A stretch of DNA of 64,000 bases from Planctomycetota bacterium (GCA_027625095.1 JAQBXN010000022.1:21332-85331), one strand, 5' to 3'; shown: positions 45,932 through 55,806, numbered from the stretch's first letter. The notes: generated from the letters alone by a model not told the origin. Program-made: numbers and translations.

Positions 45932-47815
45932 GTGTGCCGGGCATGTCCGGCATCTTATGGGGTGCGAACCTTTTGGTTCAAGTCCCCCACCATCCTGGTG
46001 CAGGAGAAGGTTAGTGAAGCGCAAGGGCGTCATCGTGAGTTGGCGTCTGAAGGAAGCGTGTAACAAAAGCATGAACCGATGAACAAGAACCGGATACGAG
46101 GCATGAGGGCTGGGTGAGCATGCGTAGGAATGTGAGCCCATATGTACCAAGAGTCCCAAAGTGTATATCCGGCGGGATTATGCTGAAAGATGTCGGACTT
46201 ACCCCGGGAGGTCTGCATGGTGTCTCTGATTGGCTTGCCATGACTTGACTGAGGAATCCGTGAGGATTCCTGACCGCCATGCAGAAGTCAGCAGAGGGCA
46301 TATTAAGGTGTGGCACGGATGCTTCGCCGAAGGCCCGAACGGTTAGGAGTGGTTATTACGACTTTAGACTCATGAGTGATATGCAGCAGAAAAGACAATT
46401 AGAGCTTCCTTTCTCCGATGCCAAGGGTGAAGCCCGAAACACCGGTGACAGGGCTGAATCGCTCATGGTGAACGAAACATCGGAACACCCAGCAGGTACG
46501 GAACGCCTGATGGAACAGGTCGCCAATGAAGGCAATCTGCTCCGTGCAATGGACCATGTGGTATCGAATAAGGGCAAACCAGGAATAGACGGTATGACTG
46601 TCTACGACCTGGAATACTGGATGAAGGAGAACATCGCCGACCTGTCGGAAACACTCCTCCAGGGCAAGTACACCCCTCAGCCCGTCCGTCGGGTAGAAAT
46701 ATCCAAGCCGGACGGAGGGAAACGGAAACTCGGAATCCCCACAGTGGTAGACCGAGTCGTTCAACAAGCCCTGCTCCAGAAGCTCCAGCCCATCTTTGAC
46801 CCGACGTTCAGTGAGCATAGCCATGGCTTTCGCCCGAATCATTCCGCCCATAACGCCGTCTCCGAAGCACAGAGTTTCGTGCAGGCCGGCCGCGAGTGGG
46901 TTGTGGATATTGACCTGGAGAAGTTCTTCGACCGGGTCAACCACGACATGCTCATGGTGCGAGTGGCTCGCAAAGTGAAAGACAAGCGCGTGCCGAGGCT
47001 TATCCGAGCCTATCTGAACGCCGGAGTCCTCGAAGACGGGTTGGTTCATCCAACGACGGAAGGCACCCCGCAAGGTGGCCCGCTTTCCCCGCTCCTTTCC
47101 AACATCTTCCTCGACGACCTCGACAAAGAGCTCGAACGACGTGGGCACCGCTTTGTTCGGTATGCAGACGATTGCAATATCTACGTCCGCACCGAAAAAG
47201 CCGCCCAGCGAGTGCTCGCAAACGTCACTCGCTTCATCGAACGCAAGCTCAAACTCAAAGTCAACAAGGAGAAGAGCGCTGCCGGGAAACCCTCCGAACG
47301 CAAGTTCCTCGGGTTCACCATCCGCGACGACGGACGTCGGCAAATCTCTGCCCAGTCCATGAAACGGTACCGGCAGCGCATCAAGGAAATCGCACGTTGG
47401 AAGTTCGGGAGTCTCAAAGCAATCATAGAACACCTTCGCCCAATCCTAATAGGATGGCGAGGCTACTATAGATTCACAGAGATACCCGGACAGCTCACAG
47501 ACCTCGAAGGCTGGACACGCCGACGGCTCAGACACCTTGTATGGCGTCACTGGAAAACAACCAAGCGACGCTTCAAGGAACTCGTGCGACGAGGAGTCAA
47601 TCCTCGCCAGGCACGACCGGTAGCCGGAAGCAGCAAAGGCCCCTGGTCTTTAAGCACCAACGGAGCCATCCATAAAGCCCTACCAAACAAACTATTCGAG
47701 AGACTTGGATTTCCACCGCTATGCGTTCAGTAAATGCCCAACCTGACCGAACCGCCGTATACGCGACCCGTACGTACGGTGGTGTGACAGGGAAAGCCCG
47801 CGAGGGCCTACCTAT
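45932..47815 (+). mobile_element. Group II intron with maturase
   Basis: The retained intron begins at GTGTG (45932; a second possible 5' end GTGCG is at 45962) and ends at ...CCTAT (47811-47815). Domain V is recognisable at about 47740-47785, with an 8-bp stem CCGCCGTA/TACGGTGG and the flanking GACC turn, and a domain VI-like hairpin AAAGCCCGCGAGGGC with an unpaired A follows. The region upstream of the maturase (45962-46371) is RNA-like and non-coding. It sits just downstream of a 7-bp hairpin in gene-free DNA. Boundaries are predicted, not proven. Confidence 0.75.
46372..47733 (+). CDS. ltrA: Group II intron reverse transcriptase/maturase
   Basis: 453 residues from ATG 46372 (MSDMQQKRQ); an in-frame ATG at 46279 would extend into intron RNA structure. 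The reverse transcriptase blocks are GIDGMTVYDLEYW, VEISKPDGGKRKLGIPTVVD, HGFRPNHSAHNAV, VVDIDLEKFFDRVNHDMLM, GTPQGGPLSPLLSNIFLDDL and the catalytic RFVRYADDCNIYV. The maturase/thumb region follows with RRRLRHLVWRHWKTTKRRF. There is no HNH endonuclease domain, so insertion would depend on other primers or single-stranded targets. It binds its own intron RNA for splicing and mobility. The whole frame appears intact, so the element may be active. Confidence 0.95.
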   Translation: MSDMQQKRQLELPFSDAKGEARNTGDRAESLMVNETSEHPAGTERLMEQVANEGNLLRAMDHVVSNKGKPGIDGMTVYDLEYWMKENIADLSETLLQGKYTPQPVRRVEISKPDGGKRKLGIPTVVDRVVQQALLQKLQPIFDPTFSEHSHGFRPNHSAHNAVSEAQSFVQAGREWVVDIDLEKFFDRVNHDMLMVRVARKVKDKRVPRLIRAYLNAGVLEDGLVHPTTEGTPQGGPLSPLLSNIFLDDLDKELERRGHRFVRYADDCNIYVRTEKAAQRVLANVTRFIERKLKLKVNKEKSAAGKPSERKFLGFTIRDDGRRQISAQSMKRYRQRIKEIARWKFGSLKAIIEHLRPILIGWRGYYRFTEIPGQLTDLEGWTRRRLRHLVWRHWKTTKRRFKELVRRGVNPRQARPVAGSSKGPWSLSTNGAIHKALPNKLFERLGFPPLCVQ

Positions 47816-48161
47816 GTCGATCTGCCCCTGCCCCTCCGGGAGAAAAAATGTGGGCAAAGACCCCGGTAACGTTTGGGACCATTTCCCCCTAAAATTAACA
47901 GCAGAATTCCGGCTGATTCCGGGACTCCAAATTCGGTTGATGGGGTATCGGCATCATCCTCCAGCGTTCTGGACCTTGAATCCTGTATTTCATTGAACAC
48001 CCGATCCCACTTACATCTTCTTGCATACACCTCTTCTATTGCATTGGTTTGCAGGATCCAGCGGTTTAGAATCCCGAACAGCGCTTTAAGGGGTGTTTTC
48101 CTGCAGTCGCCACAGTCCGACTGTCACTTTCTGTACTTTGTGATGATGACGGAGAAACTTC
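47816..48161. other. Gene-free stretch between intron and flippase gene
   Basis: No gene is supported. Repeat words shared with the left flank of the intron (AAGACCCCGGTAACG near 47858) are present. The flippase gene begins at 48162. Confidence 0.4.
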
Positions 48162-51107
48162 ATGGCAGACGATCGGGCTGACAAAAGTCCTGGGAATCCC
48201 TCAGTAGGAGGGGAACAGAATGTCCTGCTGAAAATTGCCCGGGCGGCATTCATCATCCTGTTCTTCCAGGTTTTCTGGAAGCTGGGCGGCTTCCTCCTGA
48301 ATGTGCTGGTGAGTTCGTTCTGGGGGCCTTCGGTCGAGGCGGATGCATTTCTGTTTGTGAGTGACAACGTGATTTTCCTGCTGCAGACGTTGTCGCTGAA
48401 AATTGCCATTCCGGTCATCGTGCCACTCTTCAAACAACAGAAGGAGGAGCTTGGCGAAAAGAAGGCTTGGGACTTTCTGAACACCGTTATCAATCTTGTT
48501 CTGATTGTGCAGGGTCTGGTGATGGTTGCCGGGATGGTTTACGCGTCGGATTTCGTTGCAGCTGCCGGTGCTGGCTTTAATAAGGAGACAGAGCGGCTGG
48601 CCACGATCATGATGCGCTGGAGTATGCCGGGCGTGTTCCTGATTTCATTTGCCACGATCACTTACGCGATTCTGAACTCCTACAACGAATTCGGACACGC
48701 CTCGGCTGGGGACGCAGCGCAGAAGATTCTGTGGGTAGCAACTTTTTTGGTGCTCGGAGCGCTGTGCAAGCTCCTCGGCAAACCGGTGAGCCCGGGAGTC
48801 ATGATTTTCAGTTTCATGGTGGGCGCGGCCGGGAACATGATAGCGCACCTGATCGGCCTGAAGCAGCGGATGCATTTCTATAAATTCAGTAACGGAATGC
48901 TTTCGAAACAACGTTCGATCAAAGAGACCTGCATTCTTGCCGGGTTTGGAATTGTCCTGGTTGGGCTCGGCGCCTCCCTCGTAGAGCAGGGGGCATCACA
49001 GGCGGTAGTGCAGTCTATATGTGCAACGGTTGCGATTGGATACCTGCTGCTGCTCTGGTGGCGGGCAAAGCGCGCCGGGACGGTGATGGCGAAATTCGCT
49101 TCGCTCCTGGTCCCGCTCCTGATCGGCATCCTCTTCGCAAAATATCGCGATATGTTCACCAGTTATTTCGCTACTTTTACCGGGCAAGGTGTTTATTCTG
49201 ATCTGCGACTGGCGAGAAAAATTGGGGAGTTGCCAAATTCGCTCATTGCTCAGGCGGTCGGCCTCGCCATACTGCCCTACCTCTCCGAACTGGCGCAGGG
49301 GAAGAAATGGGGAGATTTCGAGACGGTCATGACTAAGACGCTGAAAGTCATGTTCATGATTTTCGTCCCATTGACGATAGCCACGGTCATCCTCCGTGAA
49401 TCGTTAATCGATCTGCTCCTGAATCGCGGCGATTGGGATGTCTGGCATATCCAGCACGCAGGCCAGGCGCTGGGCCTTTACGTCCTGGCGCTGCTGTTTT
49501 TTGCAGTCGAAAATCCACTGCAGCAGTCTTTCTTTTCCATGCAGCGAATGTGGATTCCTACAATCCTCGGAATCGTGTCGACGGCCTTCCACCTGCTGCT
49601 TCTATTCCTTGGGATTAAGGTGTGGGGGTTGGACATTTTTGTGATGGTGGCATTGGTTTATCCCGCGGCCAGGATTTTCAAAGGAGTCATTCTCGTTCTG
49701 GCGATGCGGGCCATCGTACCGATTCTGCCGTTTCGCTCGACGGCAATTTTCACGGTGAAAGTGTCCATTGCCTGCGTGGTCAGTGGCAGCGCGATGTGGA
49801 TGGTGCACAGCGTTTTGCAAAACAAATTGAGTGTCGAAAAACATCGAGCACGTGAGGTGATGGTAGATACCTTCAATATAGAGACCCGAAACTGGAATTC
49901 TCAAAATCTTGTGGAGTTTGAAATCGTTGCCGAGCCGGATGCAACCGGCAAGAGTTGTCTGACCGGCAGATATGAAAACTCGGCACGCCGGCGAACTGCG
50001 ATACGCCGAGATGTATCCGCTTTGAATCTCTCAATCGGCAAAGAAGTGGAGCTTCGTCTACGCAGCAGCATGCAGCGCAAGTACGCCGTCGCCCTCGAAT
50101 CCGGTGATGAGATTTATCGAGCAGTGGAAACAGAAACGAGCGTCGATTCCTGGCAGGTAGTGAAATTCACAGTGGATAAATCACCAAAGGCGGGCAGTTG
50201 GACCATGCTCCAATTGTGGGATGACACTGGTGATGCAGAGAAGGCAGTCATTCAGCTCTGGGTGGATGATCTGAAAATTGATGGCCTGATCGTCGACAAT
50301 TTTGAACCGTCCTCCGAAGGCTGGAGGGGCCGCGGCGTCCTTCAGGTCGCTGACATTGATGCAGCCGAAGTCATCGATCAACTTAAAGCCTGGAAGCTGC
50401 CGGAATTTCAGGCCCGGCGACTTGCCGGCAGTTTTCCAAAGCGAGCGCGACAGCAACTGGAGATTGTGGACTGGATGAGTCGTCACCAGCCGAAAAAACT
50501 CGGCGACCCGGCAAAATACCTGATTGAGGCCATTGAAAAGGATTTAGACGCCCCCGAGGGATTCGGCGGCAAGCCGGATAAGAACGTCGAGTATTGCCTT
50601 CGCCCGTTGCCCAAAGAAGGCGTTTCACTGGTGCTCTACCGGAATCTGAAGCCTTACAAACTCACCGGCATGGAGCAGTTCAAATTCAAGATGCGGAGCG
50701 AAAAACCGTGCGAGTTGACCTTCAATCTTGTCACGCCAGAAGCTACAGCCAGCGCTGTGGTCAAGATCGCTGAGAGTACATCCAGGAAGTCCTATTGGCT
50801 TTTGATCTCTGATTTCAAATCTGAAGCCAGCCTGTCGCTTTCCGATGTTACCGAAATCAGAATCGACGAAAATAACGATTCGGTGGCCGGCGCTCTCTGG
50901 CTGGACAACGTGTCGTTTAGCCGGCCTGTTCGCCGCATTCCGTTTGAGTTGTTCAAGGCCATCCACTGCGTAGTGCCATCTCTGATCGCCGGCATCATTT
51001 TTGCCGGCCTCATCTGGGTGCTCAAAGTCGAAGAAGCCAGGGAGGTCGCGGCCTGGGTGCGTGACGAAGGGGTGGCCAAATTTAAGAAAAAGCTGGGCAA
51101 AGGATAG
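48162..51107 (+). CDS. MurJ/MviN-type lipid flippase with a large beta-sandwich insertion before its last helix
   Basis: 981 residues. Residues 20-565 are the multi-pass MurJ (MVF) fold: FWKLGGFLLNVLVSSFWGPS, VEADAFLFVSDNVIFLL, YAILNSYNEFGHASAGD, GELPNSLIAQAVGLAILPYL and RESLIDLLLNRG. MurJ flips lipid II for peptidoglycan synthesis. From about 570 to 930 two extracytoplasmic beta-sandwich domains (VDTFNIETRNWNSQNLVEFE... and VEYCLRPLPKEGVSLVLYRN...ALWLDNVSF) are inserted, and then one last membrane helix (VVPSLIAGIIFAGLIWVL) and an amphipathic tail complete the protein. Ordinary MurJ is about 510 residues. The role of the insert is unknown; it could bind glycans. The ATG lies at 48162. Confidence 0.85.
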   Translation: MADDRADKSPGNPSVGGEQNVLLKIARAAFIILFFQVFWKLGGFLLNVLVSSFWGPSVEADAFLFVSDNVIFLLQTLSLKIAIPVIVPLFKQQKEELGEKKAWDFLNTVINLVLIVQGLVMVAGMVYASDFVAAAGAGFNKETERLATIMMRWSMPGVFLISFATITYAILNSYNEFGHASAGDAAQKILWVATFLVLGALCKLLGKPVSPGVMIFSFMVGAAGNMIAHLIGLKQRMHFYKFSNGMLSKQRSIKETCILAGFGIVLVGLGASLVEQGASQAVVQSICATVAIGYLLLLWWRAKRAGTVMAKFASLLVPLLIGILFAKYRDMFTSYFATFTGQGVYSDLRLARKIGELPNSLIAQAVGLAILPYLSELAQGKKWGDFETVMTKTLKVMFMIFVPLTIATVILRESLIDLLLNRGDWDVWHIQHAGQALGLYVLALLFFAVENPLQQSFFSMQRMWIPTILGIVSTAFHLLLLFLGIKVWGLDIFVMVALVYPAARIFKGVILVLAMRAIVPILPFRSTAIFTVKVSIACVVSGSAMWMVHSVLQNKLSVEKHRAREVMVDTFNIETRNWNSQNLVEFEIVAEPDATGKSCLTGRYENSARRRTAIRRDVSALNLSIGKEVELRLRSSMQRKYAVALESGDEIYRAVETETSVDSWQVVKFTVDKSPKAGSWTMLQLWDDTGDAEKAVIQLWVDDLKIDGLIVDNFEPSSEGWRGRGVLQVADIDAAEVIDQLKAWKLPEFQARRLAGSFPKRARQQLEIVDWMSRHQPKKLGDPAKYLIEAIEKDLDAPEGFGGKPDKNVEYCLRPLPKEGVSLVLYRNLKPYKLTGMEQFKFKMRSEKPCELTFNLVTPEATASAVVKIAESTSRKSYWLLISDFKSEASLSLSDVTEIRIDENNDSVAGALWLDNVSFSRPVRRIPFELFKAIHCVVPSLIAGIIFAGLIWVLKVEEAREVAAWVRDEGVAKFKKKLGKG

Positions 51108-51175
51108 AGACAAGTAAGAAAGAGTTCCGCCAGCACCTCGATTGGCCGATTCGATAAGCATCTGACACTGTAAGA

Positions 51176-52654
51176 ATGAACGCAGCAAAGCTCCGACTTG
51201 ACGAAGACACCCACCGCCTTTTTGCCGGTCTTATTGAAAACAGGACGGGGCTTCAGTTCTTTGATGAGGCGGGGTACATGAATCTGCAGGCCTCAGTATC
51301 GGTGCAAATGGAAAAAGCAGATTTTGAACAGCCGCTGGAGTATTACGATTTAATAAGAAGCCCGGAAGGCCAGGAGTCTTTCCGTAGCCTTGTTGAAGAG
51401 TTGACCAACAGTGAGACCTCCTTCTTTCGAAATCTTCCACAGTTCGAAGCTCTCATCCAACATCTTCTGCCGAAGCTCATCCAGGCCCGTGAAAGCAGCA
51501 GGAGGCTGCGAATCTGGAGCGCTGGCTGTTCTTCCGGAGAAGAGCCGTTCTCGGTGGTTATGGCACTGCTGGAAGTCATCCCTTTCCCTGGAAACTGGAA
51601 GATTGAGGTGGTGGCTACAGACATAAATTCGCAGATATTGTGGAAAGCTCGTCAGGGCATCTTCTCCGGCCGCACATTTAAAGCGATGCCCCAGATTTAC
51701 AGCCAGAAATACATCAGCCAGAGGATCGACAGGCAATACGAGGTCTTGCCTTACGTCCGCCAGTACGTTGACTTTAGGCGGGCGAATTTAATGGAAGAAC
51801 TGTCTCCCTTTGACGGCCAGTGCGACCTCATCCTTTGCCGCAACGTGATGATCTATTTTCGACAGCCTGCGATTCAGAAGGTGCTGTCAAAATTTCGGCG
51901 CGCCCTTGCGCCTGACGGCTATCTGCTCGTAGGCCATGCTGAGAATCCGAACAACTATTCTGATGATTTTGCTCCGCGCCAGGTCGGGGATGCGTTCGTT
52001 TATGTTCCGACCAAAAAAGACGTGGCCACCCCTGCCCTCAAGCCCAGCCATGCGGAGCCCGTGGAGAAATCGGATCCACCCCTCAAGGGAGGGAATCTGC
52101 CGCCTGGTCGGCCTCGGGTGCTCCGATCCGAGGAGAAGGAGGAAACTCTCAAGAAATTCATCTCCACCGCCAGGTACGCGTTCCACCACAATCGAATTCA
52201 AGAAGCTGAAGAACTGCTCGAAACGCTGTTTGAAGAGGACCGAATTCCTGCATCAGCACACGTCCTCATGGCATGCCTCCTTGTTACCACCAACCGTGAA
52301 GAACAGGCAGCTCAACATGTGAAGACGGCGCTCGAAGAGGATGAGTTTTGTGCCGAAGCCCACTATCTTCAGGGATTGTTTGAGCTCGACCGGAAGGACC
52401 ATGAACGGGCCATGCTGTGCTTTAAGCACTCCATCTATTCTGACAACCAGTTCCCGCTTTCGTACTTTCAACTGGCGCGTCTGTTTCAGGACAAAGGCGA
52501 TTACAAAAAGGCGGCGATGCGGTACCAGAACGCTCTCAGGGCCTTGGATGGCCCATCAAAAGAGATTTGGTCAGATCTGTTTACCGGCCTCTCTCCGCAA
52601 CTTGTCAGGCAGGCTTGCCTGACGGCAATAGAGTTGTGCGAACGCCACGTGTGA
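51176..52654 (+). CDS. CheR-type protein methyltransferase with C-terminal TPR repeats
   Basis: 492 residues. Residues about 5-275 form a CheR methyltransferase: LVEELTNSETSFFRN at the N-domain junction, the SAM site RIWSAGCSSGEEPFSVVMAL, ATDINSQILWKARQGIFSGR and DLILCRNVMIYF. After a proline-rich linker (280-325) four or more TPR repeats occupy about 330-470 (RIQEAEELLETLFEEDR, EDEFCAEAHYLQGLFELDRK, FPLSYFQLARLFQDKGDYKK). CheR methylates glutamates of chemoreceptors; TPR-fused versions serve alternative chemosensory systems such as surface motility or exopolysaccharide control. It precedes a CheY-like gene by 151 bp; no receptor, CheA or CheB lies in the window. Confidence 0.93.
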   Translation: MNAAKLRLDEDTHRLFAGLIENRTGLQFFDEAGYMNLQASVSVQMEKADFEQPLEYYDLIRSPEGQESFRSLVEELTNSETSFFRNLPQFEALIQHLLPKLIQARESSRRLRIWSAGCSSGEEPFSVVMALLEVIPFPGNWKIEVVATDINSQILWKARQGIFSGRTFKAMPQIYSQKYISQRIDRQYEVLPYVRQYVDFRRANLMEELSPFDGQCDLILCRNVMIYFRQPAIQKVLSKFRRALAPDGYLLVGHAENPNNYSDDFAPRQVGDAFVYVPTKKDVATPALKPSHAEPVEKSDPPLKGGNLPPGRPRVLRSEEKEETLKKFISTARYAFHHNRIQEAEELLETLFEEDRIPASAHVLMACLLVTTNREEQAAQHVKTALEEDEFCAEAHYLQGLFELDRKDHERAMLCFKHSIYSDNQFPLSYFQLARLFQDKGDYKKAAMRYQNALRALDGPSKEIWSDLFTGLSPQLVRQACLTAIELCERHV

Positions 52655-52805
52655 TTGGCGAGATAGCTGTTATTCACCCATGACTAAATCTTGCGGGCGG
52701 TACATGGTCCGTAACAGGAATTCAATCGAGCCATTGACTTGAAGTTGCCCGTTCGGTACCATCCCAGCCGTATTAAAGTCACTTTCTAACCTCCGGATTT
52801 CTCGG

Positions 52806-53177
52806 ATGGCAAAGACAATTCTGTTAGTAGACGATAGTCCCACGGTGCTCTCACTGATTCAGTCCACGCTCTCTAAAGCGGGCTACAACATTCTCACCGC
52901 CACCAATGGTGAGGAGTGTCTCGAACAGGTGAATACTGCACCTCCGGATCTGATTCTGCTGGATGTCGAGATGCCAAAGATGGATGGTTACACCACATTG
53001 CGTGAACTCAAGTACGGCGCGAATCGGAATAAGACCCGCGACATCCCCGTCGTGATGCTAACATCCAAGGGGCGTCTGGAAGATATTTTTTATCTTGAAG
53101 GCGCGACCGACTTTATTGAAAAGTCGCAGACGGCATTCCAGACCCTCCCTCAAAAGATTGGCGCGGTCCTGAGCTGA
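52806..53177 (+). CDS. CheY-like single-domain response regulator
   Basis: 123 residues, a receiver domain alone. The acidic pocket is DDS near residues 9-11, the phosphorylation Asp is in LILLDVEMPKMDGY, Thr in VVMLTSKGR and the conserved Lys in ATDFIEKSQT. It would be phosphorylated by a histidine kinase elsewhere and bind a flagellar switch, PilG-type partner or pilus motor. The preceding CheR-TPR gene suggests one chemosensory unit. Confidence 0.95.
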   Translation: MAKTILLVDDSPTVLSLIQSTLSKAGYNILTATNGEECLEQVNTAPPDLILLDVEMPKMDGYTTLRELKYGANRNKTRDIPVVMLTSKGRLEDIFYLEGATDFIEKSQTAFQTLPQKIGAVLS

Positions 53178-53525
53178 GGATGGCGTCCAGGTAGATCGCG
53201 TTTTGGTCCTGAACACTTCTCCGCTGAGACGAACTCAGTGTTTGAGAACCGGCCATAGTGCCTTTCGGTCATTATCGCTCCCAATCAGTTCGCCCTTCCT
53301 TATCTCTGCCTCAACAAGGAGGGATGGGTGCAAGAAGAATGAAAAGACCAACAGCAAGATCAAAGATTTGCTCGAGATCGTTTGCGCATCGCACCAGTAG
53401 TCCTGCTTACGCCAACGGATGGCAAACCGATAGAACGGATGAAGCACAGCATCCAAAGCTCATCCGTTGGAACTCTCCAATTTTTTGATTGGGGCCACAA
53501 GGCCGCGACAAAAGTAAGAAGACGA
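53178..53525. other. Gene-free stretch between convergent genes
   Basis: I see no supported gene, repeat or structured RNA in this stretch between the cheY-like gene and the end of the vWA-protein gene. Confidence 0.4.
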
Positions 53526-55658
53526 CTATGTCCTGCTGTTCGCTACTGCCAGCTCCACCATCATCAGGCCGAGCACCGCGAGTAGAAGATGCCGCCACCA
53601 GTTTGAGGCCCGGCCTCGTTCCTCCCAGAGCGCTCTACCGCTCGCTTCTATGGCTTGCTGCTCGGCCTGGGGGCTTACGCCGAGGGACGCGATCTCGCTC
53701 ATGTCCACGCGGGCCGGATTTGATTCGCGGGTATTCAGATTCACCGCTATTGATCGCGTGACAACATTCCCATCCTGATTGAGTACGTGATATAGACCGG
53801 GACGCGTCATCGGGTCTGTCACTTTCACTCTTACGCCTTCCGGGCCGACTGCAGAGAGGGTTTCCAATTCCTTGTAAGAGCGAGAGCCGCCGAACGTCTG
53901 CCCGAGATCCTCTTCGAGTGAAAGAAGTGAGCGGCTTGTGCGGTCACGTGGCGACAGGTATCGAATCATCTGGTGTGCCATGGGTAAAAACGTCCCCCTC
54001 TTGGGAAAGTCGGTCCAGTCCGCATTGCAGGAAGTGGTGATCAGCAGCGAGCGGCCCTCGCCTACTTTGCGTTCGATGAAGGCAGGAGCATCGTTATCAA
54101 AGACAGCTATCACATCAGCGTCTTCAGCAGGTTCGACACTTTGGTAACGAAAGAATCGTGCCGAAGACAACTCGGTCAGCGAATCACCACTGTAGGGAAG
54201 AAACAACTCGTGACGTTTTTCCCTTGGCACCAGAGTCCAGAAGTCTTCTCGGCGATTGTCATCTCCAGCTTTTGCGGCGAGTTTTGCCGGCATCCATCCC
54301 CGGCCCTCTTTGAATCCGTGCTGGTTGTAAAACTCAGGATCGAGTTGATCTCCGGCAAAGACGATCAGGCCGCCTCCATTGCGCACGAAGGCATCCAGGC
54401 GGTCGACCGCGGTTGGAGGAAATGCGGAGACGTTTGCCAGCACGACTACCTGGAATTTACGGAGGTCCACGGACTCCAGCATTTCCCTGGTGATCAGCTT
54501 AACCTGTATGTAACCGGCACTGGCCTTTTCAGTCTCCAGCTTTGGAACGAGCGCCCGCTGCAGGTAGTAGGTGGCCTGAAGGAACGGCTTGGGCGCCTCC
54601 CAGTCTTCAACACAAAGCACGCGTATGGCGTCTTCCGCGGACACGCTGAAGTAGTAACTGTTGTCGATCTGAAGCCCGTCCTGGGACTCAATCGTGATTT
54701 GGCCGAGGATGTTGTCCTTGCGCGGCAGTGGGGCCTTGAGAGTCACTGTGCCAACTTCATTAGGATCGAGGCTGAAATTTTTGGTTGCCACTTCAGTCAG
54801 TTTGGCGCTGGCCTCTTCCGAGGTTTCCGGCCAACGGTTCAGGGAGAAACTCAGCTTGGCTCCCACCACAGGCCGCCGGCTGTAATTCGCCACTTTCACC
54901 GATATTTTCACGGGCTCATCCCCCGACCAGATCTTTGATGGCAGCCGGGCATCCAGAACCGCGAGATTGGCTGTGGATGGCTCACCCACAAGTGCGGCCT
55001 CAAGGCTGATCGTCTTTCCGATACCTTCGAGGGTCCTCACTTCGCTCATGCCTTCCCAGGATGTCAGTTGTCCGTCTGTTATAAAAACGAGTCGCTTCTT
55101 CTGTCCGTCGGATGCCGCCAGTAATGCGTGTGCCCTTTTTACCGCGGGCCAGTAACGGCAGAAGTGATTTACTGATTTCAGGTCGGACAACGAAGCTGCA
55201 GTCAGCTCGATATCTGAGGAGAGCGGCTGGACCACGTTACCGCCCTTCGAGGTGGTGACTATTGCGGCTCGGTCGGCGGGTTTGAGTTCGTCGAGCAAGT
55301 CTCTGGCTCGTGCCTTGGCCTTGTACAACCGTGACTCTCCCTCCTCGATTGTGGCCATACTGTAGGAATCGTCGAAAAGAATTACCAAGTCCGTTCGAGC
55401 CTCCTGGGCCTGTTTTTCATCTTTGAGAAACGGCCTGGAAAATGCGAATGCAATCAATGCAACGATCGCGATCCGCAGCGCCAGGAGGAGCCATTCCTTA
55501 ATCCGGAGCCGCCTCGCCTTTTCTTCGGTCACCTTCTTCAGAAAACGTAGCGTGCTGAATAGCACCTGCCGCTTCTGCCGCCGGAAAAGCAAGTGAATGA
55601 TGACCGGTATCGATGTCGCCAGCAGACCGGCCAGAAAGAGTTGAGAGACAAAGGACAT
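53526..55658 (-). CDS. BatA/vWA-domain membrane protein
   Basis: 710 residues. The N-terminal double-helix signature (MSFVSQLFLAGLLATSIPVI, then LFRRQKRQVLFSTLRFLKKV and RIKEWLLLALRIAIVALIAF) is the BatA/aerotolerance anchor domain. A von Willebrand A domain follows with the MIDAS-like VILFDDSYSMATIE, then beta-rich domains, a glutamine-amidotransferase-like segment (VRNGGGLIVFAGDQLDPEFY) and a C-terminal helix (LLLAVLGLMMVELAV). Such proteins are common in Planctomycetes and Bacteroidetes, usually next to MoxR ATPase and DUF58 genes; neither is in this window. Function unknown, probably a metal-dependent envelope complex. Confidence 0.88.
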   Translation of the reverse strand: MSFVSQLFLAGLLATSIPVIIHLLFRRQKRQVLFSTLRFLKKVTEEKARRLRIKEWLLLALRIAIVALIAFAFSRPFLKDEKQAQEARTDLVILFDDSYSMATIEEGESRLYKAKARARDLLDELKPADRAAIVTTSKGGNVVQPLSSDIELTAASLSDLKSVNHFCRYWPAVKRAHALLAASDGQKKRLVFITDGQLTSWEGMSEVRTLEGIGKTISLEAALVGEPSTANLAVLDARLPSKIWSGDEPVKISVKVANYSRRPVVGAKLSFSLNRWPETSEEASAKLTEVATKNFSLDPNEVGTVTLKAPLPRKDNILGQITIESQDGLQIDNSYYFSVSAEDAIRVLCVEDWEAPKPFLQATYYLQRALVPKLETEKASAGYIQVKLITREMLESVDLRKFQVVVLANVSAFPPTAVDRLDAFVRNGGGLIVFAGDQLDPEFYNQHGFKEGRGWMPAKLAAKAGDDNRREDFWTLVPREKRHELFLPYSGDSLTELSSARFFRYQSVEPAEDADVIAVFDNDAPAFIERKVGEGRSLLITTSCNADWTDFPKRGTFLPMAHQMIRYLSPRDRTSRSLLSLEEDLGQTFGGSRSYKELETLSAVGPEGVRVKVTDPMTRPGLYHVLNQDGNVVTRSIAVNLNTRESNPARVDMSEIASLGVSPQAEQQAIEASGRALWEERGRASNWWRHLLLAVLGLMMVELAVANSRT

Positions 55659-55806
55659 CTAAGAGGAGGGTAATGGAGTGTTTGAATAACGGTAGGTGAT
55701 TCAAAAGGGTAGGAATCGACTTTTTTTAATCTTTATCATAATCCTACGCCTATCGCAGCCGAAGGCGGCAGACTTCTGCGCTTTGCACGTGTTGTTTTCT
55801 AATTCT

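Noticed and set aside
46399..47433. A 344-codon minus-strand frame opposite the maturase gene
   Set aside because: It is a shadow of the strongly conserved reverse transcriptase reading frame and has no recognisable family.
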